Shown: piece by piece, positions 1-9,660 of the stretch | Layout of the letters: each line of letters opens with the position of its first letter | Numbering within the stretch: position 1 is the stretch's first letter | NCBI GenBank assembly: GCA_035041965.1 | Contig: JAPYMA010000865.1 | Span: forward strand, 62,001 to 126,000 | Source of the DNA: Anisakis pegreffii | Taxonomy: Eukaryota; Nematoda; Chromadorea; Rhabditida; Anisakidae | Reading direction: 5' to 3' | DNA length: 64,000 bases | The notes under the pieces: generated by a model | Seen by the model: only the letters and a program-made list of their open reading frames with translations | Told to the model about the DNA's origin: nothing | Databases searched by the model: none | Position numbers and translations under genes: made by a program

Positions 1-50
1 AAAGCTGCAATAACAACAGAATACTAATCCAAGGAATCCTCTCTCCACAG

Positions 51-144
51 CAGTGGCAGAATCCATCAGTCTTTAAAAGTAGACTGTTCAAGCTCGAATC
101 GAGCCTTCTGTTGTCGAGAACGCAACTAGATATCAGTGATATAA
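51..144 (+). CDS. Candidate internal exon near the window start
   Basis: Pyrimidine-rich acceptor ctctctccacag, an open frame QWQNPSVFKSRLFKLES onward, and a donor ataa/gtgttt in phase 1. That phase matches the start of the CAP exon at 2116, so it could be the preceding exon, but it shows none of the conserved N-terminal CAP residues. The frame stays open to a TGA at 241-243 if not spliced. It may belong to another protein region or be chance. Confidence 0.25.
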
Positions 145-2115
145 GTGTTTATTGTGACTTTCACTCATGTTTTTTGTTATTTTTACTAAATGCAATACAG
201 AGGCATTACTTAGCTACTGCAGCACACAATAGTCATAAGAAATGAACGAATCTGCCTACAAGTTTAATCGAATTTCCGTTAAAATTCAGCAAAGATTTCT
301 GAACGACCATTCATAAAACTTTTTTTGCACATCAATTAGTTGCAAACTGTGACAGTAATGGCATGTTTAGATTGCCCTTTTTACAACGCAACATTTTATT
401 GTGTGACGTAATCGCTGACATATTGCAATAGCGTAATCACTGTCATCAATTTGTGCCACTTTAAGTAATCAATGCTATTTGTCAGTGTTAACTTGAATTG
501 TATGGTGATGACGATTCCTCAGAAATTCATGGCCGCATCACCTATCGCTAAAAGTATAGAGAAGTAAAGATAATGATAGACTAAATAACCAAACTGGATG
601 GCATCGTTTCCATGAATTAGTTCAGGAAGATGAATGGTGAATCGAAAGATCCGTTGAAAGGATGAGGGTTAGGTATGGTAATTAATCCGATCACCGTGGT
701 GATCTAAGTGCTACTTTCTTTACGCTTCGTTTCAGCAGAAAAGAATTTGCCATGTTCAATGGCTGCTTTTGAAGAATAGCGAACGATACCTCCTCCGAAA
801 ATATCAAATTCTTCAGTTCACTGAATTTGTTCCGATCAACGGAACAAGTTTCATACAAGTACATTGACAGCACTTTTGGTATTCATTTCACTCTGCGAGC
901 CAACGTCAAAAACTTCGAAACGCTGTGATCGGTGAACATCGCAAATGAATTGATTTATGAAGCGATCATTATTGATGCGAATCAATCGCAAAATAATTCA
1001 TCGAATCGTTTCCTAAAGGAACACTCACGAAGAGAACACATTTTAAGGTGTCTTCAAATCAAATGAAAAGTGCAGAAATAAATTTTACAAACGTCGCAAC
1101 CTAACGACACTCTTTATGGCGCTCTATACACTACATAATACAACGTTCCGAAAACGCGCAAATGATGAATAGAAATTGCGATGGATAATCAATAAAACAT
1201 CATGCGATTGTTAATAGATCAACATAGTCCATTTTTGTGCATAAAACAAACGACTTAAGGAAGAATGAGTTAATTTTCGATTATGGATGAACAGTTGAAT
1301 TTTATTTGCATAATTATAACGGATGACATTAAAAGCAACAGCGTTAGTTGAATGCAATCTCACATTCAGTTTCGCAGTTCAACGATGTACTGAATCAAGG
1401 TTGATGTTAGAGCCCTTGGCGGTGATGTATACTAGTTTGCAAAATTTTTGATTCGAACGATGTCCTCATCATTTTTCATTGCAAATTTGGACTGCTGAAA
1501 TTTTTGTTCCACTGCATTAGGTGAATCAACGCACAAAATGATTTGCAAGTTCATTTTGTCGTTCTGAAGACATTTCTCTTCTCAGAAAGACGAAAAAAAA
1601 CTACATCATTTGGAAGAAAAGTTGAAGAATTTATGGTGTCACGATGGAACAAGTTTTTTAAACTTTCGCAAAAAGTACGGACATATTCGAATGGAAGCAC
1701 ATGATCAACCATATTACGCTATTGAGTGTAAATTTTGCATGAGATCATAGGGATGTTTTCCTTTTGAATTTTGTTCCATTCTTTGAGATGCCTACGTTTC
1801 AGCGTACGAACGCTTATTGTCAGTAATATTGTTTCTCCGAGTTCACAACTTTGCTATGCACATAAATTGTTGATAATTTCTAAATTGGATCATCAAGAGA
1901 AATCCACAGTTTATAAGGCAATTATCGCTCCTCTATTCATCGAACTCGTTGTCAATAATGCGAACTCACTGTTCATCCAAAAAGCGATTAAGACCATCTT
2001 GTTTCGGGGGGGGGGGGGCACGCTTTATACCAGCAAAGGAACACTTCTCAGGTGTGATTCTCAAATAGCACTGAAATGAAAGGACCGTTCACTGCAATGA
2101 TTCTGGTTTTTTAAG
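145..2115. other. Intron or intergenic stretch before the CAP core exon
   Basis: No CAP N-terminal block (W-x-x-L ... WA-x-x-C) is visible. One open frame after a good acceptor (1586-1750, LEEKLKNLWCHDGTSF) could be an exon but resembles nothing known. A run of 13 G lies at 2006-2018. The minus-strand open frame 691-873 has no usable splice context. Confidence 0.4.
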
Positions 2116-2291
2116 CCTACGAGCGAAGAGGAAATGGCTACTCATACATCGGCGAGAACATATGGTGGAGTAACGAGGCATATCTCCGAGCTAACATTGA
2201 ATCTGCTATTGTCGATTTCTACAGTGAAAAACCATTCTATAACTACGTGCAGAATGAATGTTTTGGACCGCAGTGCGGACATTACACTCAG
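2116..2291 (+). CDS. CAP core exon (GENIWW ... GHYTQ)
   Basis: Best-recognised single exon of the window. It reads in phase 1 from an acceptor after a T-run (ttttttaag). It contains the CAP signature blocks GENIWW and CGHYTQ, with FYSEKPFYNYVQNEC between them, and stops at a CAG/gtt donor. In the CAP fold this block supplies the central helix and the first conserved strand, including the His of GHYTQ. An in-frame TAA just upstream forces the acceptor to lie at 2113-2115. Confidence 0.85.
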
Positions 2292-5200
2292 GTTAGAAGC
2301 CGTTAGTTTATTGATTCAGAAGTTATTGATGATGAAATTCAGTGCAATATTCTTGTAAAGACCTCCTGTTTGATGTAGTTCTTCACGCCATCTGGTCACA
2401 CTCTCTAGGTGTCATGTCGAAAAATGCAGGTAATGTATAAGGTTCCACTGAGATTGAATGCTATGAACAATGCCCGTTTTTTATTATATACAAGACATCC
2501 AAATAGGCAACAATATGGGGTGTTGATACTTACTTATATTAGCGATGGCATAAGGACGAAATCTCAGGTGGTTCGGAATCCGACTGACTGGACTTTTCAG
2601 TATTCCGAAGTTTGGAATTCCGACCGAATTTTTAAATTCTTCCAATTCTTGAATTCTTAAATTCTTTAAATTCTTAAATTTTTAAATTTTTTAAACTCCA
2701 AAATTGTCCAAAACGTACACGAACAAATACATTCATACACACGATGGAAAAACGTCTGCAGCTATTTGAAAGAATTTAGGCTACATATCAACATTTTAAC
2801 AGAATATCGTGACAACAAGGATATTTACTTCAATAGTTAGGATTGTATAATTAAACATAATAAAATAATTTTGATTAAGGAAAATCACCTTTGAAACATT
2901 AAAGGGTCACTTATCAACTCAAAAAATTTCGAAAAAAGAAACACCATTTATTGGAAAAACAATTGAAGAATAGAGAAATAAGCAACAAATAGAAAAAATT
3001 CAAATGTGGGAGAATCAAAAGTAATTTATTCCAATGAAAAGCGAAAGTGAAAAAACGCTAAAAAACAGATTTTAATTAGAAATTTACATTTCAAGCACGA
3101 AAAACGATTCATTAACGAACTGAACAAGTGTAAAACATACAAACCGACCGTTATTATTACTCGTAACATAGTTTTTAAGAAAGAAGCTCTGTATTATTGA
3201 AATCGTGTTTCCTCTGATATACTTCGCACCTCAGTTGCATCGTTCTCCCCTTCAATTTTCTCGCTCCCCTTCACCGCATCGATCACCACGCTGCGTTCAT
3301 CATCCCTCAATTTGATCTCCACTCTCGGATTTCCCAATCCTTCATTCTGCAGTTGATTTTTTCGATGTAGCTACCTACATGTGTTTCATATCATACAATA
3401 TGACTTTCGGTGGCAGAGAGTGACGCGGCCGATGAAAAGAATCAAAAGCGTTAGGAATGTAAGAAATCAGAACAAAAAGATCAGTCTCATTAGGTACATA
3501 TTGCGTATTGTCTAGCAGAAAAAAATCAGTCTCATTTTTGCAAATATGTCATCGTATTTAACAAAACGAAAAAATATCGCTCTGTCAAAAACGCAATAGC
3601 GCGCAATTCTGCGGTGCATCCTCTCAAGAATTCGCACTATGGTGATGATAACCAAACTAATGTTCGGCTCGGCCGGAATCCAAGCGGCGAAATTTCAGTT
3701 CAATCGGAATCCAAACCAATCGATCTCTGTGCATTTAAAATTCGGAATTGTGACCGAATTTGAAGATTCTCCGGCTTTTATCAGAGAGAATCGATTTTTC
3801 AATATTGTGAAATTTGGGATTCCGACCGAACTCCGAATGTTGGAATTTCAACCGAAATTCGTCAGTTTTTTTGTGAAGTGCAAATGTGAAATGAACTTTT
3901 ATTTTTTGCGAAATGCAAACAGCAAAGAAAACCGAAGTCAGTTTCTACCCGTCTGATCTGAAAGCATTTCTGAGAATTGAGAGCATTCATGATGAAAAAG
4001 GCTAAAATTTATACCACATAAGTGCCAGCAGGTCAATACAAGTAAAGTCAATATAAGTTTTTAAGTGCTCGTAATTGTAGGAGAAATTTGCACCAGGCGC
4101 GCAGCTTATTAACAAGTATTTGATCGAAAGACATCATGGAACCCCGTTCAATTTTTTAAACAGAAACTCCGCATCGTTTGAATAAATTCGATGAATTTTA
4201 GATCGTCTCTCGTAGTGATCTGAGTGAAAATTTAAACAGCTACAGTAACGCGCGACTGCGAAAGAAGTTTCCTTCATAGAGGGACGTTCTGTTGCTGTTA
4301 AGAATTGAAGAGTGATCTCTGCAAAATAAATGCAATTAATCGTAATACAAGGGAACAGTAGCTGTTTGTCAAACAAAACGCATATAGCTGTAGAATGATG
4401 ATGCACTAAAAGTGCAAAATGATGCAATCGGAAAATGAAAAAAACTGAAATGAATTCCGACATGAAAAAAAATGTGTAAGCATTTAAGTTGGTTTGGGCG
4501 AGAACGTGTGCTGTTGGATGTGCAGCAGTTCGTTGCGATGGCATCAAAAACGGTCGTGGTATTCTCGGTGGGCACATACTGGTTTGTAATTATGGCGAGG
4601 GGTATGTTCTGCATAAATCATCTTTCTTTTTAAGTTTTAAAAAACAAAGCAATCATTCACGACTCATGGAATTCATACAAAAAAGCATCGGAGGAGGTAC
4701 TTTAATATAACATTACATGTATGGCAAAAGAACGTGATGAGAGCTGTTTTGAAGGCATTTATATAATGAAATTAATTATAAACAATAAAAGGTTGCATGC
4801 TCTAGGGGCAATGTATTCGGCGAGAGACCATATCTGGCTGGACCGCGATGCTCGCAGTGTGCTGATGGTGGAGGATGTACCAGTGAGGGTTTATGCGGTA
4901 TGCTTTTCATCCGACAAATTGTACATATGCGAAAAATATGAAATATGCAAGTGATATTTTTGATGGCATCCATCCCATAGCAGTATCTCCAAATGTTTCG
5001 GCTGCGAGCTGTGCTAGAGCTGAACGCCCGAAACAAGAGGCTTGCGCAATTTATCACCGAAAATGCCTAATGGATTGCTAGGTTCCACCTTACCCGTGAA
5101 CAAAAAAGGCATCCCTCTCTTAAGTAGGCATCCACGGTAGATTGCCAGCAATAAAATACATGAGCATACTCCATTGTCAAAATTCAAGCTTCCAAGATAC

Positions 5201-5963
5201 TTTTCACAATCAGGGCCATCATCGGAATAATATCTGCTAAAAACATTTTTCAATTACAGCGCCACGATGTTTCGGAGTACGATACCCGCGTTTCCTCTAT
5301 CAAGCTGCTACAGAGCACGTAATTTTGAAACGTACCAACCAGCTAAATAATGCAACACTTACAAGCAGTCGCGTGCAGAAACAATCGAAATCCCCAGTTC
5401 ATCAAAAACAAGTCAATTCTGGGAAAGAAAAAAAGATGATGAAACAAGTTCTTCCTCACAGTGAGTTCGAAAGACCGTTTTTCCATCACTCTTTAATTGA
5501 ACCAATTCGTAACTGTAGCGTATCAGAGTAATTTCGTCAGTTTCACGCAATAACTACAAAAGGACATGATTATATCCGTCCTCTAAAGTATTGTTCATTC
5601 TGTTTTATAAACTTTGTTTGCAGTTGCTTTTTTTTTGAACATTCTTAAGCAAGCAGGATAAAAATTCGTTGAAGAGTTTTAATTATTCGAAATTTTTAGA
5701 GGCGAAAGACTTAATTTTTTGAGTAAGGATTTTATACGAGTTTCCTTGCATATATTTTGAATGAGTGACAAGATTTGTAATCAGATGGTTCTAGAAGCTG
5801 TTATTCATATTCAAAAGTTTGTCTTGCAGTAGAACCATGCCAGGATCGTAAACAACATTGTGCCGAATGGGCGAAACATGGACGTTGCAGAGGAAGTTAC
5901 CATCGTTTTATGGCGAAATATTGTCAGTTTTCATGTCACTTGTGCATTCCAAAAAAACCTTAA
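2116..5963 (+). CDS. CAP (SCP/TAPS) - ShKT secreted protein, 3' part of gene
   Basis: Extracellular cysteine-rich protein of the CAP superfamily with a C-terminal ShKT domain. Exons read as 2116-2291, 4489-4601, 4806-4897, 5260-5460 and 5830-5963, and the junction phases (0, 2, 1, 1) all agree. The first exon carries GENIWW and ends GHYTQ. The second continues LVWARTCAVGC and LVCNYGEG. The third gives GERPYLAGPRCSQC, the CRISP hinge. The fourth is a Lys/Gln/Ser-rich linker and the fifth a complete ShKT domain ending in TAA. The first two acceptors end in AAG rather than CAG or TAG, which is unusual, but the alignment HYTQ-LVW leaves little choice. The N-terminal half of the CAP domain was not found between 1 and 2115 and probably lies before the window. 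An AATAAA at 6046 closes the gene. The molecular role is unknown; CAP proteins of parasitic nematodes are often secreted. Confidence 0.85.
2292..4488 (+). other. 2.2-kb intron of the CAP gene, with repeats
   Basis: Lies between the exons ending GHYTQ and starting LVWAR. It holds a weak CAP-like remnant (about 2381-2530), AATTCTT-rich low complexity at 2628-2690, and two diverged copies of a motif around GGAATTCCGACCGAA (2570-2640 and 3660-3860). Confidence 0.6.
4981..5081 (+). CDS. Alternative last exon of the CAP gene (short form without ShKT)
   Basis: Follows an acceptor ccatccatcccatag and joins the donor after 4897 in phase 1. It gives a 33-residue cysteine-containing tail that ends in CLMDC and TAG. 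An AATAAA lies at 5150, 69 bases after the stop. The exon therefore looks like an alternative terminal exon that ends the protein right after the CRISP hinge. The next exon (5260) also begins in phase 1, so skipping this exon gives the ShKT form. An internal donor at 5016 (t/gtgcta, phase 1) could instead make it a short cassette. The isoform assignment is inference from splice phase and the poly(A) signal. Confidence 0.55.
5150..5155 (+). terminator. Poly(A) signal AATAAA of the short CAP isoform
   Basis: Canonical hexamer 69 bases after the TAG of the alternative last exon and before the acceptor of the linker exon. The position is right for an intronic poly(A) site. Confidence 0.45.
5260..5460 (+). 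CDS. Basic linker exon between CAP hinge and ShKT domain
   Basis: Acceptor cattttttcaattacag, donor a/gtgagt, phase 1 at both ends, open throughout. It encodes about 67 residues starting PRCFGVRYPRF, then a Lys/Gln/Ser-rich stretch (for example KSPVHQKQ and GKEKKMMKQV) without further cysteines. No family is recognised. A low-complexity basic spacer between two disulfide-rich modules is expected to be flexible. Confidence 0.65.
5830..5963 (+). CDS. ShKT domain exon and stop codon
   Basis: Acceptor gtttgtcttgcag followed by a full six-cysteine ShKT pattern: EPCQDRKQHCAEWAKHGRC, then MAKYCQFSCHLC and a short basic tail to TAA. Known ShKT domains share the W(A) after the second cysteine and the C-x3-C-x2-C ending. 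The phase fits the donor at 5461. The domain is found in many secreted nematode proteins, and the name comes from a sea-anemone channel blocker. Channel binding cannot be inferred from the fold alone. Confidence 0.85.
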
Positions 5964-6045
5964 CTGTTTATCGAGCGAGTATTTTTGCTCTCATAGAACA
6001 ACTGATCGCAATCTTGATTTGCATCAGTGATAATGTAAAATTTTG

Positions 6046-6051
6046 AATAAA
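6046..6051 (+). terminator. Poly(A) signal AATAAA of the long CAP-ShKT isoform
   Basis: Canonical hexamer 83 bases after the ShKT stop codon, in a short 3' UTR with no competing signal between. Confidence 0.6.
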
Positions 6052-8301
6052 GATTGTGGCAGCATAAAGCTGCCTGCAATCGTGTGTAGCTTGCTTGACT
6101 TGCACCATTTATTTTGTTCTCTTAAGAAAGAAGTTCGTTCATCGCATTTCTTCAGAGAACCGAATTAATTTTTGTGTTCTATCGTCTATGTTCTTGTAAG
6201 GCATCCAAAATCGTTTCCCAGAATAATACTTCTCAACCCATATCCCAAACCTTTTGCATTTTCCAAAATGCTTCTTTAGCGATATTGCGTTCCACCTTCT
6301 ACATTGCTACAAGACATCCAAAATACTTCAGACTAAAAGAATATTTCATCATCAAATATTGAAGTGGGATGTTATTGTGAAAATCAGTGATTCATTGCTA
6401 TACGTAAATCTCGAAAAGGAAAAACATGCATAATTTATTGCTGAGCTGAAAATAACGCTGAGCCCGTAAGAATGAGGGCATTCGGTTCTCAGTGATTATG
6501 TTCCGTTGATTGTTTCCAATTGCTTTGTTGTGCTGCTGCTGCTTCACTATTGTTCCAGCACTATCTGGAAATGTTCATTTTAATTGTCTTTAATGTGCAA
6601 CTGATTATTGCTCTCAGAGCATTTTTTACTTCCTCTGCGACATTTTCTTGTTGTTTTTCGTTGGCTATTCAAATTTCTATGCCGTTGTTATTTAATACTG
6701 TAAGGAGTGTTCGCTTTGACGAGGTGTTCAGTATGAATTTTGATGAATCGTTAATTTTGCATTCGTTGCTTATTATTGTGTGTGAAAAAAAAGCAATCAC
6801 ATTTCTATTGTTTTGCAATGAAGAATATGATTCATCATCCGTTTTCATTTGAAACCTTATGATTGGTAATTTAGGAGTGCCTCAAATTCATGTTGGACAG
6901 ATCATCATTGACATATCTAGAAGGCTGAAGCAAAGTGACCGAAGTGGAATCCGACAAAAAGTCGAAAGTGATTTGACCGGGGGGATTTCTCGCTCCAAGC
7001 AATTGGAAAGGGGGGGGGGCACTCGACAAAAAGGCCGGGGAGGAAAACTGGAGGATGAGGAGAAATTCAATGCAATTTTAGAAAAAATTTCTGCTGTCGA
7101 TGTGCATTTCTTCGAAAGGGTTTTACTGAAACAGAAACATCACTATTTGCAATAATTCGTTTGAACACACTAAACATCACAAAAGAAAATCAATGTTAAA
7201 TATGCCGAAAATTAATATAACAGCTTCGTGGTGTTGAACTGTAATGTAACTCAAACGTTATGCTTCGAGTTTAATCACCGAAAGAAGATCTCTTAATAAA
7301 TACCAAAGACGTACCATATGGCTGCTCGGAAACAAATGTTAATTTTGCGCTCATCCGAAACCGCTCGTTCGAAAAACATTTCAAAGCAGCAACATATGTT
7401 GTAGAATTACATCAAAATTAATTGGAGCAGATCGCAAAAGAAAACACATCATTCAGCTGGTTAATCGTGAAATAAGACGTTAAGAAAGTTCCAAAAACTG
7501 AGCAACATTACCCCCATTCAGTGAGTGTCATATTGCCCACTATTCTCATTTTGTGCTCGTCATCGATGAGTACTGTACTGCTGCGTTATTCTCCGACTTT
7601 AATTCAAATTTGCGCGTCAACATAACATAAACTAAAGTTATAATAGTTTTTTAAAAGATCTGATTCGTGATAATTTTCACTGGTGATTATGCTTTGCAAC
7701 TTATGTTCTTTCCGTTACATGTGCAACACCGAATATTTCGGTAGCGAGCAATGTTTCTTTCGAACTGAACGTTTGCAGTGCTTATCAAATGTCTTATGAG
7801 CAGGATTGGATGCTTTTGAACCATTAGCATAAAACGAATAAGAAGATCTCTTTGGGAATGATGCAACTGGAGGAGAGATGAATGAAGTCGAGTTGTTTCT
7901 ATTCTACCCTTTAGCAAGTCGTTTATAGACGCAAATCATATTCAGTTTGATGTTAACGAATTCATTTATTCGAGATATTGATGGCATATTTCATGCATAA
8001 ATTTGGACTCAAAGTGATGAAAACGCCTCAAGGAACATTATTTGTATAGTACTGCGAATGAATCTCAAATGCATCATTCGAGCATCATTCCCATCAACGC
8101 CTAATTTGCTCGACACGTTTATTCGATGTCGTTCATTCGCTGATCAGAAGCAAAGCCCCAAATCTAGCATAGAACTAGTATGAGCCCAAGTTTATTTAGG
8201 GAGCAGTAGTGAAAAGTTTTCATCCTTCTTCTGCAATCCAATGAAAACTTTTCAAAAATTTTGTTCTGTTCTCCCGCTATGAAAGTGTTTTCTCGATGCA
8301 G
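6052..8301. other. No confident gene; short repeat remnants
   Basis: Open frames at 6520-6852 and 6859-7155 (+) have no convincing splice or start context. The second spans G-rich tracts at 6979 and 7010. On the minus strand about 7917-7731, one frame reads Ser/Lys-rich (SFISPPVASFPKRSSYSF) but its acceptor is poor. Nothing here resembles a known family. Confidence 0.35.
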
Positions 8302-8345
8302 GCTCAAACAGTAGGTGAATGTTACAAAGCACTTAAGCAACATCT
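8302..8345 (+). CDS. Candidate small exon (AQTVGECYKALKQH)
   Basis: A 44-base exon with a good acceptor (tgttttctcgatgcag) and donor (atct/gtaaga), open in phase 0, ending phase 2. Both splice signals are better than average for the window. It might be an upstream exon of the gene ending at 9605, or of a separate gene. No family is recognised. Confidence 0.3.
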
Positions 8346-9452
8346 GTAAGAATATATTCGATGCAGGAGCATTTCCGTGCGCTTCGATTTTTATATCGCT
8401 GCAGCGCTTGATCTTATATTTAGCTGCATTTCACAACCCAAACTCTCCCACTCACTTCAAGCTTTCAGCTTCTTCGAACGGTTTGTGACTTTTTCAACCC
8501 ATAATCTGGTTTCTTCGGAACTCCCTTTCATGAACTGTCCAAGCCATAATTATGAATTCATACAGTACACCAGTCTACATATCTGAAAAACTTTTGACTA
8601 TAGCATGCTAGAAACCTGTGTTAGTTGTTTGATAGCACTTTCACATACTGTGAAAATGAGGGAAATACTGCGGATGCGACAACTTTGTGGTATAGGTGAG
8701 AGTGTCTGTTTGCCGGTAGTTTCAGAAATAAAATTTCGGAGAATTTGAAAACTACAACTTGTCAAATGATTTCGTTGAATGACTGGTCATTTAATGGAGT
8801 ATTTGAAATTGCATAGGATACATGGAGAAGTTTCACGTTGTGTTCATATCCTCAACAAGATTATTCATATCTGAAAATAGACGTTTATTCTTTTCGGTGT
8901 TTGACAGCGATTAGAGCAGTTGGATTCGAATTGGGATAAGATGTCCTCGCTGATTCGAAAACCCGTTCAGTAGGTGATATTTTAACAGCAATGTTTTCAC
9001 TATTATTTGATATGCAATCTTCAACTTTCATTTATTGTTATCGAATGCGACAGTTCAGATCGAATCATGCATATTTAATTCAATGTCATGGAGACGATAC
9101 AAAATCTATGTTATAATTGAATTTCATTTGCTATTGCGTCCATATTTGAAGTGCACTTATTCATTCACCCTAACGACCTCAGACAATTGCGGTTCCACTA
9201 TACAACCACCGCTTTCGTTCATTCTGCGTTAACTCATTGCCTTATGAGGCCGCCGTATACGTTTGCATAATTAACCTAAGTCATCAGTCTCTAATTGAGT
9301 AAACAAGCCTGACGTTTTACAATGATAGGCAAATCCTCATTACGTTCAAAAATGACCAAATAAAATAAGTTCGTTACTTGGCGATAGAGCATGATAGCAA
9401 AATTTCAAGACGTTCCTATACGAAATGATTGCTTTAATAGATTCGTTTTCAG

Positions 9453-9605
9453 TTAATTTTCATGAAATGTAGTAGGAGAACTTTCAACATCTATCTCTCA
9501 ATAGAAGATGAGGTTGAAGAGATTCAAACAAATTTGGATGATAGGCTTCAAGATCAACGGTAAGGTATAGCTAATCGTTCAGTGCTTACCGTTTTTCACA
9601 GGTGA
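9453..9605 (+). CDS. C-terminal exons of a coiled-coil-like protein
   Basis: Acceptor attcgttttcag, open frame LIFMKCSRRTFNIYLSIEDE then VEEIQTNLDDRLQDQ, donor cg/gtaagg, a 42-base intron with acceptor gtttttcacag, and a last exon that adds one base and the stop (CGG TGA at 9601-9605). Two AATAAA hexamers follow at 9647 and 9655. The acidic, Leu/Gln-rich end could form a short coiled coil. The function and the upstream exons are unknown. The combination of consensus splice sites, a typical nematode intron length and the poly(A) signal makes this one of the better non-homology calls. Confidence 0.5.
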
Positions 9606-9646
9606 CAATTGCGCTTAGTTTAAGACACACCTGCTGAAATCAATTA

Positions 9647-9660
9647 AATAAATCAATAAA
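9647..9660 (+). terminator. Two overlapping-range poly(A) signals
   Basis: AATAAA at 9647-9652 and 9655-9660, about 42 and 50 bases after the stop of the coiled-coil-like gene. Confidence 0.45.

Noticed and set aside
2409..2660. Plus-strand frame after the CAP core exon
   Set aside because: The true continuation of the CAP domain is the exon at 4489; this frame runs into a repeat motif and AATTCTT low complexity.
4134..5236. Minus-strand two-exon gene interleaved with the CAP gene (5236-5093 and 4318-4134, phases matching)
   Set aside because: Splice sites are good, but the exons lie in CAP introns on the opposite strand, no domain is recognisable, and the long minus frame 4134-4577 overlaps a certain CAP exon. 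Chance is the simpler reading.
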